Part shown: positions 59,618-64,000 of the stretch, in pieces | Layout: the number at the start of each line of letters is the position of its first letter | How positions within the stretch are numbered: the stretch's first letter is position 1 | DNA from: Polaromonas glacialis | Lineage (GTDB): Bacteria > Pseudomonadota > Gammaproteobacteria > Burkholderiales > Burkholderiaceae_C | Assembly: GCF_000709345.1 (NCBI RefSeq) | Contig: NZ_KL448323.1 | Coordinates: forward strand, 3,942,648-4,006,647 | Reading direction: 5' to 3' | DNA: 64,000 bases | The notes under the pieces: model-generated | Told to the model about the DNA's origin: nothing | What the model saw: only the letters and a program-made list of their open reading frames with translations | Databases searched by the model: none | Position numbers and translations under genes: made by a program

Positions 59618-60370
59618 TCACAGGCCCCACTTTTTCAGGATGCTGTCGATCACGCCATTGGCCTTGAGCTTGGTCAGCGCCGCATTGATCTTGCCCATCA
59701 GCTCGGTGTCGCCCTTGCGGGTGGCCATGCCGATGTTGTTCACCATGGTCGGCTTGAAGGTCGTGACCATGCGCAGGTTGGGGAACTGGCCCTTGGCGAC
59801 GGCAAAGGCCGCAATCGGGTAGTCGAGCACGCCCGCGTCGATGCGGCCTGCGTTGGCGTCGCGCATCAGGTCAGAGGTGGTTTCGTAGAGCTTGACCTCG
59901 GAAAACAGGCCGCTTTTTTGCAGCGGATCGACAAAAGCGGTCCCGACCTGCACTCCCACCCGTTTGCCCTTGAGGTCGGCCATGCTCTGGTAGGCGACCG
60001 TGTCCTGCTTCAGCACGACCACCCCCTCGCCGTAGCTGTAGATGGGCAGCGAAAAGTCCACCACCTCCTGGCGTGTCGGCGTGATGAACATCGCTGCCGA
60101 GATCATGTCGATGCGCTTGGACGTGAGCGAAGAAATCAAGGCTGAAAACTGCATGGGCTCGATCTGCACGCCGAAGCCGGCTTCCTTGCCAACCGCATTG
60201 ACGATGTCGACCATCACGCCATCGATGGTGTTGGTCTTGGTGTCCAGAAAGGTGAAGGGCGTGCCTGTGGGCGTGGAGCCGACCTTCAACACGGTCTGGG
60301 CCGAGGCGGTGCCCGCCAGGGACAGCGTGAACGTCACAAGAAGGGCGGATGCAAGCGTTGCGAGTTTCAT
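59618..60370 (-). CDS. amino acid ABC transporter periplasmic binding protein
   Basis: 250 residues with a signal peptide (LATLASALLVTFTLSLAGTASA). Family-3 solute-binding fold: LKVGSTPTGTPFTFLD, DIVNAVGKEAGFGVQIEP, MISAAMFITPTRQEVVDFS and KRVGVQVGT. ATG 60370 places the signal peptide at the N-terminus. Ligands in this family are amino acids, opines or related amines; the neighbouring oxidase suggests an amine-bearing ligand. Confidence 0.93.
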   Translation of the reverse strand: MKLATLASALLVTFTLSLAGTASAQTVLKVGSTPTGTPFTFLDTKTNTIDGVMVDIVNAVGKEAGFGVQIEPMQFSALISSLTSKRIDMISAAMFITPTRQEVVDFSLPIYSYGEGVVVLKQDTVAYQSMADLKGKRVGVQVGTAFVDPLQKSGLFSEVKLYETTSDLMRDANAGRIDAGVLDYPIAAFAVAKGQFPNLRMVTTFKPTMVNNIGMATRKGDTELMGKINAALTKLKANGVIDSILKKWGL

Positions 60371-60441
60371 GGTGCGTTTCCTTTTGTCTGTCAGGTGAAA
60401 AATCATGCCGCTGTTGCAAGTGGGCCAGCCCTGGCGGCGTT

Positions 60442-61149
60442 TCATGGGGTGGCCGTGGGAGTTGTCGATGACTTGGGCGCGCGGGAAATGGCCCAGAGCA
60501 CCGTGGTGACTGAGGGGCCAGGATTACGCCACCGGCGCGGTGTCACGCCGTCATAGCAAAAGCTGTCGCCGCCCTGCAGCCGGTAAAGATGGTCCTGAAT
60601 GAACAGTTCAAGCTGGCCTTCGACCACATAACCGACCTGCTCGCCATTGTGGGTGAAAAACAGCGCATCGCCTGTGGAGCCGCCCGGCTCAATGACGGCC
60701 CGGTACAACTCAACGCCACCGGTCGAGCCCGGCGGCGTCAGCTTCTCCTTGTGAATGCCCTTGTCGCCCAGGTCGATGCGCTGGTGCTTGCCGGCGCGCA
60801 CCACCGCACGCTCCGATCCGCCTTCGTTCTGGTCATGCTGGGTGTTTCGGATGAGCGTTTCCAGTGGCAATTGCAATTCCTTCGACAGCGCTTCAAGCGT
60901 TCGCAGCGAAATGGAGCGCAATCCGCGTTCAATCTGGCTGAGCAGGCTGACCGAAATGCCGCAACCCTGCGCGACTTGTTGCAGTGGCCGTCCGAGCGCT
61001 TTTCTGCGGTGGCGCACCTGCTCTCCCAGCCAGAGGTCGATCACGGAGTTGATGCGCTGCGCAGGAAACGCAGGAGATGCGGGCGCAGCCTTCCATGGCT
61101 CGATCTGTTCGGCTGCGACGTCGGCAGAGGTGGAAGGTGGCTGACTCAT
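60442..61149 (-). CDS. XRE-cupin transcriptional regulator (PuuR-like)
   Basis: 235 residues. Helix-turn-helix (LGRPLQQVAQGCGISVSLLSQIERGLRSISLRTL region, about 52-85), then a C-terminal cupin for ligand sensing (VIEPGGSTGDALFFTHNGEQVGYVVEGQLELF). This build is shared with PuuR, the putrescine-pathway repressor. It is first in the operon with transporter and oxidase and probably controls it. Two AATTTTTAC direct repeats lie just upstream. Confidence 0.92.
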   Translation of the reverse strand: MSQPPSTSADVAAEQIEPWKAAPASPAFPAQRINSVIDLWLGEQVRHRRKALGRPLQQVAQGCGISVSLLSQIERGLRSISLRTLEALSKELQLPLETLIRNTQHDQNEGGSERAVVRAGKHQRIDLGDKGIHKEKLTPPGSTGGVELYRAVIEPGGSTGDALFFTHNGEQVGYVVEGQLELFIQDHLYRLQGGDSFCYDGVTPRRWRNPGPSVTTVLWAISRAPKSSTTPTATP

Positions 61150-61624
61150 GTGCTCGGGTGCATCGTGTTAAATTTTTACTTACGTGTAATTTTTACAACG
61201 CAATTGTTGCGCCAGTCTAGACACGCGTGACTTGATGTCCATTAGGGCGAACCCTTGCCATGCATTCCAAGAGCCCCGGCCTTGCCTGTCTCCTCCAGTG
61301 AAAAGGGCGATCTTTCGCGGGTACCGGCCCGCAAGGCAAGGCGCCTGATGGCGGATGATTTTTTTATGCGAAGCGGAAGTGAAAAATTTGGGCGTGTCGC
61401 TGCGCACATTCATGGTGCGGGCTGAACGGGATGCGCCCCTTTTTGCGACAGGCCTCTCGTGGCCGGCTTTGCAGCCCTGATGGGTGGCCCGCACGTTTTC
61501 TGTTGAAAATGGCGGCTCAGGCGCAGGCTCATCCTTGTGGCGATGACGCACAAAGCCATCCGGATCTTTTGTTCCGCGAAAGTGCCACGCAGTGCATGGC
61601 CGTTTCGCCCGGGAGCGGATCAGG
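61150..61624. other. 475-bp region without a recognised gene
   Basis: Apart from the direct repeats next to the regulator start, I see nothing that codes convincingly: open frames here lack family motifs, ribosome sites or normal composition. It may be a decayed region and holds the promoter of the XRE operon. Confidence 0.5.
61171..61196. promoter_or_regulatory. candidate operator of the XRE-cupin regulator
   Basis: AATTTTTAC at 61171-61179 and again at 61188-61196 (17-bp period), with TTAC/GTAA between giving partial dyad symmetry. About 20-50 bp before the regulator's start codon on the minus strand. Confidence 0.5.
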
Positions 61625-62014
61625 TCACAAGTCCTGCCTGCCGTAAGCCGGGCGAATCCGCGTTTTTTTCACGATGCCGGACGGCGCGAACAAGATGACG
61701 AATTCGGCATTGGCCGCCTCGCTCCTGAGCGGATTTTTGCGGTAAACCCAAACTTCATAGCCGCTGTCGAACCGGACCACCGTGGCCGGGCCAAGCGCTG
61801 CCATCACCTCCTGCTTGCTGGATGTTCCGATGGCGACGGCTTCGCTCGCGGTTTGCATCGTCAGCCCAGGGTCGCGAAATGGATGGGTGGCGCCTCCCAT
61901 GCCTGGAAAACCGAAAGGGCCTGCGCACCCGGCAAGCCACAGGCATGCTGCCAGCACGCCGGCCGTGCTTGCGCCCCTGCGGCAAACGGGGGATGGCTGA
62001 AGGGCGGCCTTCAT
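61625..62014 (-). CDS. lipoprotein with SmpA/BamE-like fold
   Basis: 129 residues. Lipobox LAGC with Cys30. SSKQEVMAALGPATVVRFDSGYEVWVYRK (after residue 64) is like the BamE/SmpA or DUF3862-type small beta proteins, in which a GxSxxxVxxxLG motif is followed by a W-containing strand. The role is unknown; BamE itself belongs to the outer-membrane assembly complex, but many lipoproteins share this fold. It overlaps the preceding gene by four bases. Confidence 0.75.
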   Translation of the reverse strand: MKAALQPSPVCRRGASTAGVLAACLWLAGCAGPFGFPGMGGATHPFRDPGLTMQTASEAVAIGTSSKQEVMAALGPATVVRFDSGYEVWVYRKNPLRSEAANAEFVILFAPSGIVKKTRIRPAYGRQDL

Positions 62015-62865
62015 ACGTCGTCCATGTATTCAAATTCGACCCGCGTGTCGTCAGGCCAGCTGCGGTCGCCCAGCGGCAGAACGTAGGTGCGGTCCACCAG
62101 CACCTCGCAGTCGCAATAGGGCAGTTCGTCCTTCAGCTTCGGATCATCGCTGGCGGCTGCATAGAGCATGTCGATGGTCAGGATTTCGCGGCGCGGGCCG
62201 GCGACCAGCACCACGCTGAACAGCGGCCGCTCCGCAAAGAACAGGTAGAGCGGCACCTGCCGGTCGCAATAGGCCGGTGTGTCGAGCAAGGCCTTGACCA
62301 TCCGGCCGACGATGTTGCTGCGGTTGGAAATCAGGCCGGCTTCCATGCCCACCCGGCATTCCAGCCGCAGGTCTCCGAGGCGCCGCGTGCCGGGCGGCAG
62401 GCCGGGGGTCTTGATCTCGGTGCGCCAGGTCATGCTTTGCGCACGCCGGTTGGGCGAGACCTGGGCATTTTCGTCGTAGGCCTTCTGGTGGCGCGCCAGT
62501 GTGAACGTCTGGTCCGGCGCAATCGGCACCGGAAAATCCACCGTGGTGCCGATGACTTCCATCTCGATGCGGTTCAGGTCGGTGTCAAGCCGGCGCGGCA
62601 GCAGCTTGAAGCGCAGCGACCCGTTGGGCGACAACACGCCGCGCTCCTTGTCGAACAGGTCCATTCCATTGATCATTTTTCGATAGGATTTTTCGACCGG
62701 GTCGGGGTTCGCCTTGGCCGAGATCGTGACCGTCGGCAGATCCCCGCCGGATTTAACCTGCGCAGCCGCGTTCAGGCAGGCGAATGCAGCGAGGCATGTC
62801 CATGCCATCGGCTTCGCGAAGCGTGGAAAAAACAAAAAGCTTGCGGATGCTTTGGCGGTCGGCAT
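62011..62865 (-). CDS. exported protein, unknown function
   Basis: 284 residues from ATG 62865, which begins a signal peptide (KPMAWTCLAAFACLNAAAQ). The mature part holds a SYRKMINGMDLFDKERGVLSP-like segment and LRFKLLPRR, reminiscent of conserved Burkholderiales exported proteins without known function. Coupled by ATGA overlap to the lipoprotein gene, so the two likely act together in the envelope. The frame is open further upstream, but without a suitable start. Confidence 0.72.
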   Translation of the reverse strand: MPTAKASASFLFFPRFAKPMAWTCLAAFACLNAAAQVKSGGDLPTVTISAKANPDPVEKSYRKMINGMDLFDKERGVLSPNGSLRFKLLPRRLDTDLNRIEMEVIGTTVDFPVPIAPDQTFTLARHQKAYDENAQVSPNRRAQSMTWRTEIKTPGLPPGTRRLGDLRLECRVGMEAGLISNRSNIVGRMVKALLDTPAYCDRQVPLYLFFAERPLFSVVLVAGPRREILTIDMLYAAASDDPKLKDELPYCDCEVLVDRTYVLPLGDRSWPDDTRVEFEYMDDV

Positions 62866-63081
62866 GGCATTTTTCGTGACAGATGACGAACATCGTAGGC
62901 CGCAGTAGGCGACGGCCCTGTAGGACGATTCCAGCGTTCTTGAAATGGAGCGTTCCTGGCAGCCTGTTCGGGCTGGTTTTCTGTTCATCCATCGGTCTTT
63001 ACATTGCTCTTTACCTTCTGACGGGTCAACTTTCATGCACTGGCAGTCGTTAAACAGGCTTATCACTGCCTGGACCACACA

Positions 63082-63492
63082 ATGACCCGCCTCACCCATT
63101 CCCATCGCCTCGTTGCGCTGGCCATTGCGTCGCTTTTATTTGCGGGGTCCAGCTTTGCAAAAGACCACGGCGACAATGGACACGGCAAGGACAAACACCA
63201 GGACAAGGGCCACGGCAAGCATGGCCAGGTACACAAGGACAAGCCGCACAAGGAACAGCAACACGCCGTGCAGCGCCAGCGGCCCGAAATCCGCCCCGGT
63301 GCCTATTTCAATGACCAGCAGCGCACCTATGCGCGCCAGTACTACAGCCAGAACTACGGACACGGCCGGAATTGCCCGCCCGGCCTGGCCAGGAAGCACA
63401 ACGGCTGCATGCCTCCCGGCCAGGCCAGGAACTGGTCTGTCGGCCAGCCGGTGCCCCGGGGCGTGACGGTTTATACCAATCCCGTGTCATGA
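63082..63492 (+). pseudogene. RcnB-like secreted protein, 3' end cut off by IS630
   Basis: 136 codons. Signal peptide (LVALAIASLLFAGSSFA), then a His/Lys/Asp-rich stretch likely to bind metal (HGDNGHGKDKHQDKGHGKHG). The C-terminal CPPGLARKHNGCMPPGQARNWSVGQPVPRGV is an RcnB-family core, which normally continues with further strands. Here the frame enters the IS end: the last five residues (TNPVS) and the stop TGA come from the IS inverted repeat. The truncated protein may still be made. The rest should lie beyond the IS, outside the window. Confidence 0.85.
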
Positions 63493-64000
63493 AATAACCG
63501 AAGCCGAGGGCAGCACTGCCCAGCTGCGGGAGCACAAAGAGCGGATGGCGCCAGGGATTTGCGTGAAGGCATTCCAGGCGTCGCAGCAGGCGTCAACAAT
63601 CTGCTCGTAGCCGTCGTAGCAGCGGTTGGCCAAGTGCCGGTCGCGTAGTTGCGCCCACACCTGCTCGGCCGGGTTGAGCTCGGGCGACCCCGCTGGCAGC
63701 GGCAACAATGAAACGTTCGGGAACTGCGGCAGTTTGGGCGTGGTGTGCCATCCCGCGCGGTCCAGCACCAGCACGGCATGGCGTCCCGCAGGCACCGCTT
63801 CGCTCAGGACCTGCAGATGATGGCTCATCGCCTCGGTATTGGCGTGCGGCATGACCAGACCGATGGCACTGTCCTGCCGTGGACAGACGGCGCCAAAGAT
63901 GTACGCCGATTCGGACTGCTGCTGGCGCACCACCCGGGGCCGCGTTCCCTTGCGCGCCCACAGGCGCGTTTGCGTGCCGCGCTGGCCGATGCGCATTTCA
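63474..64000 (-). mobile_element. IS630-family insertion sequence, copy 2 (partial, runs off the right edge)
   Basis: The same element as at 55.7 kb, in the opposite direction; its right end is at 63476 next to TA (63474-63475). The 525 bp in the window encode the catalytic part of the transposase, with no amino-acid difference seen from copy 1. The left end and the A9 slippage site lie outside the window. Confidence 0.93.
63487..64000 (-). CDS. IS630 transposase catalytic part, copy 2, partial
   Basis: The frame enters from the right edge (5' end outside the window) at about the MRIGQRGTQTRLWARKG segment and ends at 63487. It contains the second DDE Asp (LVLDRAGWH) and the Glu (ELNPAEQVW); the first Asp (FQDEM) falls at the edge. 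Product matches copy 1 residue for residue as far as seen. Confidence 0.9.
   Translation of the reverse strand, partial: EMRIGQRGTQTRLWARKGTRPRVVRQQQSESAYIFGAVCPRQDSAIGLVMPHANTEAMSHHLQVLSEAVPAGRHAVLVLDRAGWHTTPKLPQFPNVSLLPLPAGSPELNPAEQVWAQLRDRHLANRCYDGYEQIVDACCDAWNAFTQIPGAIRSLCSRSWAVLPSASVIS

Noticed and set aside
61180..61551. 123-codon open frame on the minus strand in the 475-bp gap
   Set aside because: No recognisable motif or good ribosome site, and composition is unlike its neighbours; not enough to call a gene.
61822..62886. 354-codon open frame on the plus strand
   Set aside because: It covers the two exported-protein genes on the other strand, which have signal peptides and a coupled overlap; this frame has neither.
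55674..64000. Composite transposon formed by the two IS630 copies
   Set aside because: Inverted copies could in principle mobilise the segment, but the copies sit at independent TA sites, one of them within a host gene, which fits separate insertions; mobility of the whole is not supported.

Overview
The window is GC-rich chromosomal DNA from a betaproteobacterium, most likely Comamonadaceae (Polaromonas/Rhodoferax/Acidovorax-like). This is inferred from several things: an SAH riboswitch on ahcY, a double-length UvrA, the gene order rplM-rpsI-erpA-anmK-M23-tyrS, abundant short palindromic repeats, and protein resemblance recalled from memory. No database search was run. No rRNA, tRNA, CRISPR array, replication origin or prophage was seen.

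Layout. 0-4.5 kb: DUF1326/DUF2182 pair, a YchJ protein, a HAD phosphatase, a secreted low-complexity protein and an AraC regulator. 4.6-11.4 kb: a leucine/isovalerate-type catabolic cluster (acyl-CoA synthetase, both methylcrotonyl-CoA carboxylase subunits, methylglutaconyl-CoA hydratase, with a DUF4126 membrane protein in the middle). It continues at 16.6 kb with HMG-CoA lyase, but no isovaleryl-CoA dehydrogenase lies in the window. 12.5-24 kb: an acetate-uptake and sensing block (DUF485 + ActP permease; cNMP-CBS-DUF294 protein; a CrbS-like permease/histidine-kinase hybrid, a receiver-only response regulator, and a membrane-anchored pseudokinase fused to a DnaQ-type exonuclease, joined by 4-nt overlaps). 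24-36.6 kb: an HCCA-isomerase-like protein, an MHS-type transporter, a 2019-residue tandem UvrA with four ABC cassettes, CapA, a Bug/TctC binding protein and a HAD hydrolase. 36.6-41 kb: SAH riboswitch, ahcY, tlyA, metF, rlpA. 41-47 kb: GbsR/MarR-like regulator with cytochrome bd genes, rlmJ, rplM-rpsI, erpA. 47-55.7 kb: anmK, M23 peptidase, tyrS, dtd, ybeY, phoH, then ruvA and ruvB separated by a Phd/VapC-type toxin-antitoxin pair. 55.7-64 kb: two apparently identical IS630-family elements in inverted orientation bracket an amino-compound transport/oxidation operon and several secreted proteins. The second IS cuts off the 3' end of an RcnB-like gene.

The most interesting structure not explained by genes is a dispersed ~60-bp repeat built of up to three consecutive hairpins. 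I find about a dozen copies. Half are between genes, but five lie in frame inside mccB, uvrA, a HAD gene, rlmJ and anmK, and one forms the 3' end of phoH. A REPIN-like double palindrome also sits in frame in the linker of uvrA. The exonuclease-pseudokinase fusion beside the CrbS-like sensor is the best candidate for an under-described system.
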